DNA from: VFJL01 sp043752345 | GTDB taxonomy: Bacteria > Pseudomonadota > Gammaproteobacteria > Burkholderiales > Nitrosomonadaceae | Assembly (NCBI GenBank): GCA_043752345.1 | Contig: JAYUYT010000042.1 | Span: 1-15,516 of the forward strand | DNA: 15,516 bases | Direction: 5' to 3' | Program-made: the position numbers and the translations under genes | In this document: positions 5,196-11,252 of the stretch, piece by piece | How the letters are laid out: every line of letters starts with the position of its first letter | How positions within the stretch are numbered: the first letter of the stretch is position 1 | The notes under the pieces: generated by a model | Database searches by the model: none | What the model saw: the letters and a program-made list of their open reading frames with translations, nothing else | What the model was told of the DNA's origin: nothing

Positions 5196-5999
5196 ATGGA
5201 CAATCTCATCATCGCCGGCAAGACCTATTCCTCGCGGCTGCTGGTCGGCACCGGCAAATACAAGGATTTCGCCGAGACGCGCGCGGCAATAGACGCGAGC
5301 GGCGCGCAGATCATCACCGTCGCGATCCGCCGCACCAACATCGGCCAGAACCCGGATGAGCCGAACCTGCTGGACGTGCTACCACCTTCGCAATATACCC
5401 TGCTGCCCAACACCGCCGGCTGCTACACGGTGGAGGATGCGGTGCGCACCTTGCGGCTCGCGCGCGAATTGCTGGACGGCCACAGCCTGGTGAAGCTGGA
5501 AGTACTCGGCGACCCGAAGACGCTGTTCCCCAACATGGTGGAAACGCTCAAGGCTGCGGAAATCCTGGTGAAGGAAAACTTTCAGGTAATGGTTTATACC
5601 TCGGATGATCCCATCCTCGCGCGGCAACTGGAGGAGATCGGCTGTGTCGCGGTGATGCCGCTGGCTTCGCTGATCGGTTCCGGCATGGGCATTCTGAATC
5701 CGTGGAATCTGCAGATTATCATCGACAACGCCAAGGTGCCGGTGCTGGTGGATGCGGGCGTGGGCACGGCTTCGGATGCGGCCATCGCGATGGAGCTGGG
5801 TTGCGACGGGGTGCTGATGAATACCGCCATTGCCGCCGCGCAACAACCGGTGCTGATGGCTTCCGCCATGAGAAAAGCGGTGGAGGCCGGGCGCGAGGCC
5901 TATCTGGCCGGACGCATGGCGAAGAAACTCTATAGCGCTAGTCCCAGTTCACCGGTCAGCGGCGTCATCGCCAGCAGCGGCAAAGACCAGGCTGCCTGA
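5196..5999 (+). CDS. thiG: Thiazole synthase ThiG
   Basis: 267 residues; forms the thiazole phosphate of thiamine from 1-deoxy-D-xylulose 5-phosphate, dehydroglycine and the sulfur of ThiS thiocarboxylate. It is a TIM-barrel enzyme. Lys100 in LVKLEVLGD is the Schiff-base lysine by homology. Phosphate-binding loops are MPLASLIGSGMG (154-165) and VDAGVGTASDAA (185-196). The ATG follows CAGGACTCC, a reasonable ribosome site. The C-terminus ends YSASPSSPVSGVIASSGKDQAA, slightly extended and probably disordered. It is separated from thiS by a REP-like repeat and from trmB by 31 nt containing a short hairpin, suggesting one transcript thiS-thiG-trmB. Confidence 0.97.
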   Translation: MDNLIIAGKTYSSRLLVGTGKYKDFAETRAAIDASGAQIITVAIRRTNIGQNPDEPNLLDVLPPSQYTLLPNTAGCYTVEDAVRTLRLARELLDGHSLVKLEVLGDPKTLFPNMVETLKAAEILVKENFQVMVYTSDDPILARQLEEIGCVAVMPLASLIGSGMGILNPWNLQIIIDNAKVPVLVDAGVGTASDAAIAMELGCDGVLMNTAIAAAQQPVLMASAMRKAVEAGREAYLAGRMAKKLYSASPSSPVSGVIASSGKDQAA

Positions 6000-6002
6000 T
6001 TT

Positions 6003-6016
6003 CCGGCTGCTGCCGG
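6003..6016 (+). other. Short hairpin between thiG and trmB
   Basis: CCGGC-TGCT-GCCGG is a perfect 5-bp stem with a tetraloop, starting 4 nt after the thiG stop and ending 14 nt before the trmB ATG. No U-tract follows, so it is not a classical intrinsic terminator; it may be a processing or stability element, or chance. Confidence 0.3.
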
Positions 6017-6030
6017 ATCGTTATTCACAC

Positions 6031-6702
6031 ATGTCAGAACATCGCCCCATTCGCAGTTTTGTGCTCCGCCAGGGGCGCGTCTCCAACGCGCAGCGCCGCG
6101 CGCACGAAACCTTGCTGCCGCTGTACGGCATTCCGTTTGCGGACGATCTGCTCGATCTGGATAAAGTTTTTGGCAGGAGCGCGCCCAAATTTCTCGAGAT
6201 CGGTTTCGGCATGGGTGAAACCACCGCTGCCATCGCCCAGGCGCATCCGCAGAACGACTATCTCGCCATCGATGTGCACACGCCCGGCGTGGGTAGTCTG
6301 CTGAAGCAGATCGAGGAATCCGGCTTGAGCAATCTGCGCATCATCCAGCACGACGCAGTGGAAGTATTGCAGCGCATGCTGTCGCCCGAGTGTCTCGACG
6401 GTGCGCATATTTTTTTCCCCGACCCGTGGCCCAAGGCGCGCCATCACAAGCGCCGCCTGATTCAGCCACAATTCATTGCACTGCTGAGCGAACGACTGAA
6501 GCATAGCGGCTATGTGCATGTGGCTACCGACTGGGAAGAATATGCGCAGCAGATACTGCAAGTGCTGGGCAATGAACCGCAGCTAACCAATACCGCTGTG
6601 GATTATGCGCCGTGCCCGGCATACCGGCCCTCGACCAAGTTTGAGCAGCGCGGTTTGAAGCTGGGGCATGGGGTGTGGGATTTGGTGTTCCGCAGAAAGT
6701 AA
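6031..6702 (+). CDS. trmB: tRNA (guanine-N7-)-methyltransferase TrmB
   Basis: 223 residues. It uses S-adenosylmethionine to methylate G46 in the variable loop of tRNAs. The SAM-binding motif EIGFGMG is at 56-62, the acidic LAIDVH at 78-83 follows, the catalytic-region motif PDPWPKARHHKRR is at 130-142, and the C-terminal tRNA-site motif RPSTKFEQRGLKLGH is at 199-213. It begins 31 nt after thiG without a good Shine-Dalgarno sequence (CGTTATTCACAC before the ATG). Convergent with hemW; the 158 nt between the two stops hold two REP-like repeats and no obvious U-tract terminator. Confidence 0.96.
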   Translation: MSEHRPIRSFVLRQGRVSNAQRRAHETLLPLYGIPFADDLLDLDKVFGRSAPKFLEIGFGMGETTAAIAQAHPQNDYLAIDVHTPGVGSLLKQIEESGLSNLRIIQHDAVEVLQRMLSPECLDGAHIFFPDPWPKARHHKRRLIQPQFIALLSERLKHSGYVHVATDWEEYAQQILQVLGNEPQLTNTAVDYAPCPAYRPSTKFEQRGLKLGHGVWDLVFRRK

Positions 6703-6719
6703 GCAAGGTCTGATTAAAT

Positions 6720-6780
6720 CTCCCGTTCGCCCTGACCCTTCGGTTTCGCTCAGGACTGACGGCCTTGTCGAAGGGTGTGA
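6720..6780 (-). repeat. Composite REP-like repeat (one unit nested in another)
   Basis: The outer parts, CCCGTTCGCCCTGA (from 6722) and CCTTGTCGAAGGGTGTGA (6763-6780), together form a minus-oriented REP unit. Between them sits CCCTTCGGTTTCGCTCAGGA and CTGACGG, itself a variant of the plus-oriented unit. It looks as if one repeat landed inside another. It lies between the convergent trmB and hemW genes. Confidence 0.65.
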
Positions 6781-6800
6781 CGCAGGTGATTAATTTGTTC

Positions 6801-6830
6801 ATGGTTCGACAGGCTCACCACGAACGGATT
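6801..6830 (+). repeat. REP-like repeat, diverged copy
   Basis: GGTTCGACAGGCTCACCACG followed by AACGG: the same core as 5097-5124 with GGG replaced by CCA. It is preceded by GTTCAT, as in the 5097 copy. It lies 31 nt from the hemW stop on the far side. Confidence 0.7.
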
Positions 6831-6860
6831 TGATTGAATCTTTCTCAATCACATGTCTGC

Positions 6861-8105
6861 CTATGTTTTGCTCTTCTCCGGCAAAAAAATCTGCAGCAAA
6901 TCGTTCAGAAATCTTCGTCCGGTGAGAGTGGGCGTGATACGCTGGTGATCGCGCACGATCAGCCCGCGCTGCTCCGCCTCATTGAGCTGTTGCTGGATCG
7001 CGGTGAGCGGCAGGCCGGTGCGCTGCTGAAACATTTCCGTGGCGAAACCGGCGGTGAGGCGCAGCGCGTTCATCATGAATTCGAAGCCGCGCTCGTCGCG
7101 TCCCACTTCGTGCTGCTCCTGTAACGGCGCATCCGCATCCGCCATCGTCGTACCAGGCGCTGCCGTCCTGGCGAGATATTCCCTGGGCTGCTTGCAGCGC
7201 ATCTGCCGCACGATCTTGTCCGCAAAACTGATTTTGCTGTGCGCGCCCGCGCCGATGCCAAGATAATCGCCGAACAGCCAGTAATTCAAATTGTGGCGCG
7301 ATTCGCATCCGGGTTGGGCGAATGCCGAAGTCTCGTAATTGACGTAGCCGCTGTGTGCGAGCGTCTGCTCGATCATCACCTGCATTTCCGCCGCCAGATC
7401 GTCATCGGGCAGCGGCGGCGGATAACGGTGGAACAAGGTATTCGGCTCCAGCGTGAGATGGTAAGCGGAAATATGCGGCACACCGTAGCTCACTGCTGTG
7501 GTGATGTCTTGCCGTGCTTCCGCCAGCGTCTGCTCAGTTGCGTTATTCGGCAGCGCATACATCAGGTCGAGATTCACGTTGTCGAAATTCTTCTGCGCGA
7601 TTTCCACCGCACGCCGCGCCTCATCGCCGTCGTGAATGCGGCCCAGCGCTTGCAGGTGTTTGGGGTTGAAACTCTGGATGCCGAGCGACAGGCGGTTGAT
7701 GCCGGCAGCGCGAAAGTCGGCGAATTTCTGCGCCTCGACCGTGCCGGGATTGGCTTCGAGCGTGACTTCGGCCAGATGCTCCAGCGGCAGCAGAGTATGT
7801 GCCGTGGTGAGGAGCGTGTCGATCGAACGGGCACTGAACAGGCTGGGCGTGCCACCACCGAAAAATACGCTGACCACCTTGCGCCCCCAGATCTGCGGCA
7901 ATGACATTTCCAGGTCGCGGATCAGCGCCGCGACATAGTCCTCCTCGGGCATGTTGCCGTTGCGGGCTTCGTGCGAATTGAAATCGCAATAGGGGCACTT
8001 CTTCACGCACCACGGCAGATGGATGTAGAGACTCAGCGGCGGCAGCACCTGCAGACGCGGCGCTTGCGAACCGAGTATCGATGAAATAGGAATGGTTTTG
8101 TCCAT
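6861..8105 (-). CDS. hemW: Radical SAM heme chaperone HemW
   Basis: 414 residues, somewhat longer than the 378 of the E. coli protein; the extra length is partly the first 20 residues. Radical SAM cysteines C33, C37 and C40 lie in CVKKCPYCDFNSH. The next position is Asp-Phe, not the fourth Cys of HemN, so this is HemW (heme trafficking), not oxygen-independent coproporphyrinogen oxidase. Other motifs are FFGGGTPSL (81-89), EANPGTVE, SLGIQSFN and GAGAHSKI, with a C-terminal HemN-type domain (LTAGFATEMFQQRTGLPL). It lies 35 nt downstream of rdgB on the same strand, the usual rdgB-hemW pair. No strong Shine-Dalgarno precedes the ATG at 8105. Convergent with trmB. Confidence 0.94.
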   Translation of the reverse strand: MDKTIPISSILGSQAPRLQVLPPLSLYIHLPWCVKKCPYCDFNSHEARNGNMPEEDYVAALIRDLEMSLPQIWGRKVVSVFFGGGTPSLFSARSIDTLLTTAHTLLPLEHLAEVTLEANPGTVEAQKFADFRAAGINRLSLGIQSFNPKHLQALGRIHDGDEARRAVEIAQKNFDNVNLDLMYALPNNATEQTLAEARQDITTAVSYGVPHISAYHLTLEPNTLFHRYPPPLPDDDLAAEMQVMIEQTLAHSGYVNYETSAFAQPGCESRHNLNYWLFGDYLGIGAGAHSKISFADKIVRQMRCKQPREYLARTAAPGTTMADADAPLQEQHEVGRDERGFEFMMNALRLTAGFATEMFQQRTGLPLTAIQQQLNEAEQRGLIVRDHQRITPTLTGRRFLNDLLQIFLPEKSKT

Positions 8106-8123
8106 GAGGAATTCAGGGAAGCG

Positions 8124-8140
8124 GCGGGCGGAGCACCCGC
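8124..8140 (-). other. Hairpin between rdgB and hemW
   Basis: On the minus strand GCGGG-TGCTCCG-CCCGC begins immediately after the rdgB stop codon. The 5-bp GC stem has no following U-tract, so read-through into hemW is expected; it may stabilise the upstream message. Confidence 0.35.
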
Positions 8141-8761
8141 TTATTTGGCAGCCGTTTCCTGCCTGATCATTTCAACCAGCCGCGCCAGCGCCTGACCGCG
8201 ATGGCTGATTCGATTCTTTTGTTCCAGCGGAAGTTCCGCCGAGGTTTTGCCCATTTGCGGCAGATAGAAATACGGGTCGTAGCCGAAACCGCCGCTGCCG
8301 CGCGGCTGTGCAATGATCTCGCCGTGCCAGGCGCCATCGGCAATGATCGGCTGCGGGTCGTCGGCATGGCGCACCAGCACGATCACGCAGTAATAATGAG
8401 CATTGCGGTTGGACTGATTGATCAGCGCTTCGATCAGTTTCTGATTGTTGCGTTCGTCCGACTTGGGTTCTCCCGCGTAGCGCGCCGAATGGATACCCGG
8501 CTCACCATGCAAGGCATCGGCGCAGATGCCAGAATCATCCGCCAGCGCCGGCAGGCCGGAGCATTTGCTGGCATGGCGAGCTTTGGTCAGCGCGTTCTCG
8601 ACGAAAGTACAATGCGGCTCGTCCGCTTCCGCGATGTTGAATGCGGACTGCGGCAACACTTCAATTCCGAGGGGTTCCAGCAGATGGCCGATCTCCCGCA
8701 GCTTGCCGGGATTGTTGCTGGCGATGATGAGTTTTTGCATTTTTGAAATAGAGTGAGTCAT
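8141..8761 (-). CDS. rdgB: XTP/dITP diphosphatase RdgB (Ham1 family)
   Basis: 206 residues from the ATG at 8761. It hydrolyses dITP, dXTP and ITP to monophosphates, keeping deaminated purines out of nucleic acids. Motifs: ASNNPGK (14-20) nucleotide loop, catalytic ADDSG (74-78), GGFGYDP (157-163) and SHRG (186-189). The family start is MQKLIIASNN, at ATG 8740, but no ribosome site precedes it. An upstream ATG at 8761 (adding MTHSISK) has TAAGG ten bases before it. This extension lies within the DNA that appears inserted between rph and rdgB, so the insert may supply the present translation start. The TTG at 8764 is less likely. Start uncertain; product confident. Confidence 0.94.
   Translation of the reverse strand: MTHSISKMQKLIIASNNPGKLREIGHLLEPLGIEVLPQSAFNIAEADEPHCTFVENALTKARHASKCSGLPALADDSGICADALHGEPGIHSARYAGEPKSDERNNQKLIEALINQSNRNAHYYCVIVLVRHADDPQPIIADGAWHGEIIAQPRGSGGFGYDPYFYLPQMGKTSAELPLEQKNRISHRGQALARLVEMIRQETAAK
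8730..8742. repeat. 13-bp direct repeat, copy 1 (rdgB start)
   Basis: AGTTTTTGCATTT; on the minus strand AAATGCAAAAACT, which contains the ATG of MQKL, the family-typical rdgB start. It is identical to 9352-9364 just beyond the rph stop. Together they flank the GIY-YIG/REP segment like a target-site duplication. Confidence 0.6.
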
Positions 8762-8796
8762 CAAATTTCAGCCTTACTCAGTGAAAATGAGTCCAT

Positions 8797-9087
8797 TCAT
8801 TCTGACCCTTCGGCTTTGCTTTGCGCCAAACGAGAAACTTCCACCCAGTCGTTGCGCATCATGGCTTCTTTCTTCTTACGGCTCCAACCTTTGATTTGTA
8901 TCTCAGCTGACAAGGCTTCTTCCCGTGTGACACACGCCTGTGACCAAACTAGTTTAACGGGGCGGCGTGTTACGGTATAACTCCCACCTTCTCCAGTCTG
9001 GTGCTGGCCGATGCGTTTTTCAAGATTGTCGGTGTGTCCGGTGTAGTAGCTACCGTCGGCACAACGGAGGATGTAAACCCAGAACAT
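8797..9087 (-). CDS. Small GIY-YIG domain nuclease-like protein
   Basis: 96 residues, one domain, the size of stand-alone UPF0213/YhbQ-like GIY-YIG proteins. GIY is represented by VYIL (4-7) and YIG by YYTGHT (14-19); Arg25 in LEKRIGQH is the conserved arginine. Glu62 in ALSAEIQIKGWSRKKKEAM is the likely acidic catalytic residue, and the segment after it is strongly basic. Family members are metal-dependent endonucleases with structure- or site-specific DNA cleavage; the substrate of this subgroup is unknown. The 3' end, encoding RLAQSKAEGSE, overlaps a partial REP-like sequence, and more REP copies start 30 nt upstream of the ATG. No good Shine-Dalgarno precedes the ATG (AAAAAAGATAAATTAA). 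Confidence 0.88.
   Translation of the reverse strand: MFWVYILRCADGSYYTGHTDNLEKRIGQHQTGEGGSYTVTRRPVKLVWSQACVTREEALSAEIQIKGWSRKKKEAMMRNDWVEVSRLAQSKAEGSE
8801..8826 (+). repeat. Partial REP-like repeat overlapping the GIY-YIG gene end
   Basis: CTGACCCTTCGGCTTTGCTT matches the inner unit of the composite repeat at 6720-6780 (CTGACCCTTCGGTTTCGCTC) at 17 of 20 positions. It forms the last codons and stop of the GIY-YIG gene. Confidence 0.55.
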
Positions 9088-9117
9088 TTAATTTATCTTT
9101 TTTAGCGTATCCATTCA

Positions 9118-9143
9118 CCCTTCGACAGGCTCAGGGCGAACGG
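9118..9143 (+). repeat. REP-like repeat upstream of the GIY-YIG gene
   Basis: CCCTTCGACAGGCTCAGGGC followed by GAACGG is identical over the core to 5097-5122. It is followed by GAGAAGATAATC, which belongs to the tandem duplication next to it. Confidence 0.8.
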
Positions 9144-9233
9144 GAGAAGATAATCAGTTCAGTAAAGTAACTCCCCCTTCAATAGGGGCGAACGGGAGAA
9201 GATAATCAGTTCAGTAAAGTAACTCCCCTTTCG
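9130..9233 (+). repeat. Tandem duplication of a 52-bp unit
   Basis: A 43-base stretch starting GGGCGAACGGGAGAAGATAA is repeated exactly at 9134-9176 and 9186-9228, offset 52 bp. The duplicated unit includes the end of one REP copy and the spacer to the next, as expected from slippage or unequal recombination. The perfect identity implies a recent event. Confidence 0.85.
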
Positions 9234-9304
9234 ACAGGCTCAGGGCGAACGGGTTTTTCTTTGGCTGATCATTATTCTCCGTTCGTCCTGAGCCTGTCGA
9301 AGGA
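9227..9304. repeat. Inverted pair of REP-like repeats
   Basis: The plus-oriented copy (9227-9253, TTCGACAGGCTCAGGGCGAA then CGGG) faces a minus-oriented copy (9279-9304, CCGTTCGTCCTGAGCCTGTC then GAAGGA) across 25 nt. The transcript could form a long hairpin of about 25 bp with one or two mismatches. Situated downstream of rph on the minus strand, it may end or protect the rph message. Confidence 0.75.
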
Positions 9305-9351
9305 CAAGAGATATTATTTAAGGGCTGTTCCACTCTGATCCAGATAGAACC

Positions 9352-9364
9352 AGTTTTTGCATTT
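9352..9364. repeat. 13-bp direct repeat, copy 2 (after rph)
   Basis: AGTTTTTGCATTT, identical to 8730-8742, 13 bp from the rph stop codon. On the minus strand it opens a frame MQKLVLSGSEWNSP followed by a stop, resembling the start of rdgB before diverging. Confidence 0.6.
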
Positions 9365-9376
9365 CCGCAGCCCGGC

Positions 9377-10096
9377 TTATTTCGCCGCCAGTGCCGCTTT
9401 CTGCATCGCGATCAGTTGCTGGATGCCCTGCTGCGCCAGATCCAGCATGGCGTTCAATTCCTGCCGGTCGAAGGTGACGCCTTCGGCGGTTCCCTGCACT
9501 TCCACCAGCCCGAGGCTGCCGGTCATGACCACGTTCATGTCGGTATCGCAGGAGGAATCTTCCGGGTAATCCAGATCGAGCACCGGCACGCCTTCATAAA
9601 TTCCGACCGAGACGGCGGCAACATGATCGAATATCGGTGTGGTTTCGAGCAGTTGCCGCTGCAGCAGTTTCCCCACTGCGTCATGCAATGCGACGAATGC
9701 ACCGGTGATGCCGGCGGTGCGGGTGCCGCCATCAGCCTGGATCACATCGCAATCGATCTGGATGGTGCGCTCGCCCAGTTTCCCGAGATCGACCACCGAG
9801 CGCAGTGCGCGTCCGATCAGACGCTGGATTTCCATGGTGCGCCCGGACTGCTTGCCCTTGGCCGCTTCGCGTTGCATGCGCTCGCCGGTGGAGCATGGCA
9901 GCATGCCGTATTCCGCGGTGAGCCAGCCTTGTCCCTTGCCACGAAGGAAAGGCGGCACTTTTTCGTCCACACTGGCGGTGCATAACACCCGGGTGTCGCC
10001 ACACTCGATCAGCACTGCGCCATCGGCGTGCTTGGTGTAATGGCGGGTAATTTTAACGGGGCGGAGTTGAAGCGGTGTGCGATTGCTGGGGCGCAT
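9377..10096 (-). CDS. rph: Ribonuclease PH
   Basis: 239 residues, full length (E. coli 238). RNase PH is a phosphate-dependent 3'-5' exoribonuclease that trims tRNA 3' ends and forms a hexameric ring. The phosphate-site segment SGRTMEIQRLIGRALR (84-99, with Arg86) and CDVIQADGGTRTAGITGAFVAL (116-137, with Arg126; shown only by these key residues) are characteristic, and the start RPSNRTPLQLRPVKITR is typical of betaproteobacterial proteins. It is divergent from yicC across about 180 bp. On its own strand it precedes the GIY-YIG insertion, then rdgB and hemW. No strong Shine-Dalgarno precedes the ATG (GATAAATAACT). Confidence 0.97.
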   Translation of the reverse strand: MRPSNRTPLQLRPVKITRHYTKHADGAVLIECGDTRVLCTASVDEKVPPFLRGKGQGWLTAEYGMLPCSTGERMQREAAKGKQSGRTMEIQRLIGRALRSVVDLGKLGERTIQIDCDVIQADGGTRTAGITGAFVALHDAVGKLLQRQLLETTPIFDHVAAVSVGIYEGVPVLDLDYPEDSSCDTDMNVVMTGSLGLVEVQGTAEGVTFDRQELNAMLDLAQQGIQQLIAMQKAALAAK

Positions 10097-10147
10097 AGTT
10101 ATTTATCAGATTAGTGTGCAGTCGGTAGAGTTTTCCCGGCGCTTATC

Positions 10148-10161
10148 GGAGAATATGCTCC
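10148..10161. promoter_or_regulatory. Imperfect palindrome in the rph/yicC divergent region
   Basis: GGAGAATATGCTCC pairs at 12 of 14 positions and sits roughly mid-way between the two divergent starts (10096 and 10278), where an operator would be expected. I could not identify confident -35/-10 pairs for either gene in this 181-bp region; a CATAAT at 10211-10216 is a possible yicC -10. Confidence 0.25.
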
Positions 10162-10277
10162 ATGAGCGCATTCAGGTTGCCGGAAAGGTTTGTTGGTCAG
10201 CCGGTTATGGCATAATCCGTAAAGATAGCGGGAGCATTACAGCCCAAGCATTATTCTAACGTATTAAGGACTTGTCA

Positions 10278-11159
10278 GTGGATAAGTTGGCCCTGATTTA
10301 CAGCATGACCGGCTACGCAGCGGTGACACGGGAAGTGCCGCACGGTTCGCTCAATCTAGAACTGCGCTCGGTCAATAATCGTTATCTCGATATCCAGTTC
10401 CGTCTGCCGGATGAATTCCGCTCGCTGGAATCGGCGATGCGTGAGTTGCTGACCGCCCGATTGAGCCGCGGCAAGGTGGATTTCCGTCTGGGTTTTTCCC
10501 GGCTTGCAGGCACGGAAGATCTGCAGCAGCTCAATCCCGAGTTGCTGCAGAAACTGCTGGAATTGAATAGCACTGTCAGAGCAGCGCTGCCCGATGCGCG
10601 CAGTCTGGGCGTGGCGGATATTTTGCGCTGGCCCGGCATGCTGGGCGTCGATACACTGCCTGCCGAAGATTTGCGCGAGCCTTGCCTGGAATTGCTGCGC
10701 GCTGCCCTGGATGAGTTTACGGCGGCGCGCGCACGCGAAGGCGAGAAGCTCAAGGCCGTGCTACTTGAACGCCTGGGCAGGATGCGCCAACTGACGACTG
10801 CAGTGGCGCCGCGCATTCCCGCATTGCTGGCAGCGTTTCAGGAAAAGCTCACGCTGCGCTTGCGCGAAGCCATGGTGAATTGCGACGATGACCGCATTCG
10901 TCAGGAGCTGGCATTGTTCGCCGGCAAGATTGACGTAGACGAGGAGTTGTCTCGTCTGCAGACGCATCTGGATGAAGTGGAGCGGATTCTGCTCAAGGGT
11001 GGTGCAGTTGGCAAGCGCCTGGATTTTCTGATGCAGGAACTCAACCGCGAAGCCAATACCCTTGGTTCAAAATCGGCCGATGCGGAAGTATCGAAAGTCG
11101 CCATGGAGCTCAAGGTGCTGATTGAGCAGATGCGCGAACAGGTGCAGAATCTTGAATAG
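10278..11159 (+). CDS. yicC: YicC family endoribonuclease
   Basis: 293 residues from the GTG at 10278, which has AAGGA seven bases upstream; the alternative TTG at 10272 is too close to that site. The family signature ALIYSMTGYAA is at the N-terminus, followed by LELRSVNNRYLDIQFRLP in the YicC-like N-terminal domain. The C-terminal DUF1732 domain contains DVDEELSRLQTHLDEVERIL, then GKRLDFLMQELNREANTLGSKS. E. coli YicC is a hexameric endoribonuclease linked to sRNA turnover and stationary-phase survival; the role here is inferred by homology. It is followed by gmk, the common yicC-gmk pair. Its stop codon overlaps the first base of a 14-bp tandem repeat. Confidence 0.95.
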   Translation: MDKLALIYSMTGYAAVTREVPHGSLNLELRSVNNRYLDIQFRLPDEFRSLESAMRELLTARLSRGKVDFRLGFSRLAGTEDLQQLNPELLQKLLELNSTVRAALPDARSLGVADILRWPGMLGVDTLPAEDLREPCLELLRAALDEFTAARAREGEKLKAVLLERLGRMRQLTTAVAPRIPALLAAFQEKLTLRLREAMVNCDDDRIRQELALFAGKIDVDEELSRLQTHLDEVERILLKGGAVGKRLDFLMQELNREANTLGSKSADAEVSKVAMELKVLIEQMREQVQNLE

Positions 11160-11214
11160 TAAGTGGGGAGTGGTAAGTAGGGAGTGGTAAGTAGCAAGTG
11201 GTAAGTGGGGAGTG
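11159..11214 (+). repeat. Four-copy 14-bp tandem repeat between yicC and gmk
   Basis: Units: GTAAGTGGGGAGTG (11159-11172), GTAAGTAGGGAGTG (11173-11186), GTAAGTAGCAAGTG (11187-11200), GTAAGTGGGGAGTG (11201-11214). The first and fourth are identical. The first base is the G of the yicC TAG stop. The array is purine-rich on the transcribed RNA and contains several GGGAG/GGAG motifs that resemble ribosome sites, although all lie 35 or more bases before the gmk ATG. Confidence 0.92.
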
Positions 11215-11231
11215 GTTGGAACAAGTAATAC

Positions 11232-11252
11232 ATGCACATGGATTCGATATGA
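11232..11252 (+). other. Possible six-codon leader ORF overlapping the gmk start
   Basis: ATG CAC ATG GAT TCG ATA TGA encodes MHMDSI and its stop overlaps the gmk ATG as ATGA, the usual layout for translational coupling. The only purine-rich site nearby is TTGGAACAAG after the tandem repeat. Too short to judge from sequence. Confidence 0.2.

Larger units (their letters stand above)
8743..9351. mobile_element. Putative GIY-YIG/REP insertion between rph and rdgB
   Basis: About 609 bp bounded by the 13-bp direct repeats at 8730-8742 and 9352-9364. It contains one small GIY-YIG nuclease gene (minus) and a cluster of REP-like repeats on both sides of it. It separates rph from rdgB, which are usually close or adjacent. 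On the minus strand, the DNA next to copy 2 reads as ATGCAAAAACTGGTTCTATC, a truncated rdgB-like start (MQKLVL) that soon meets a stop. No convincing terminal inverted repeats were found, so the exact ends and mechanism are inferred. Confidence 0.5.

Noticed and set aside
9327..9351. Insertion-sequence end (TGTTCCACTCTGATCCAGAT) next to the second 13-bp repeat
   Set aside because: It vaguely resembles terminal repeats of some insertion sequences, but there is no partner end or transposase in the window, so it is not called separately.
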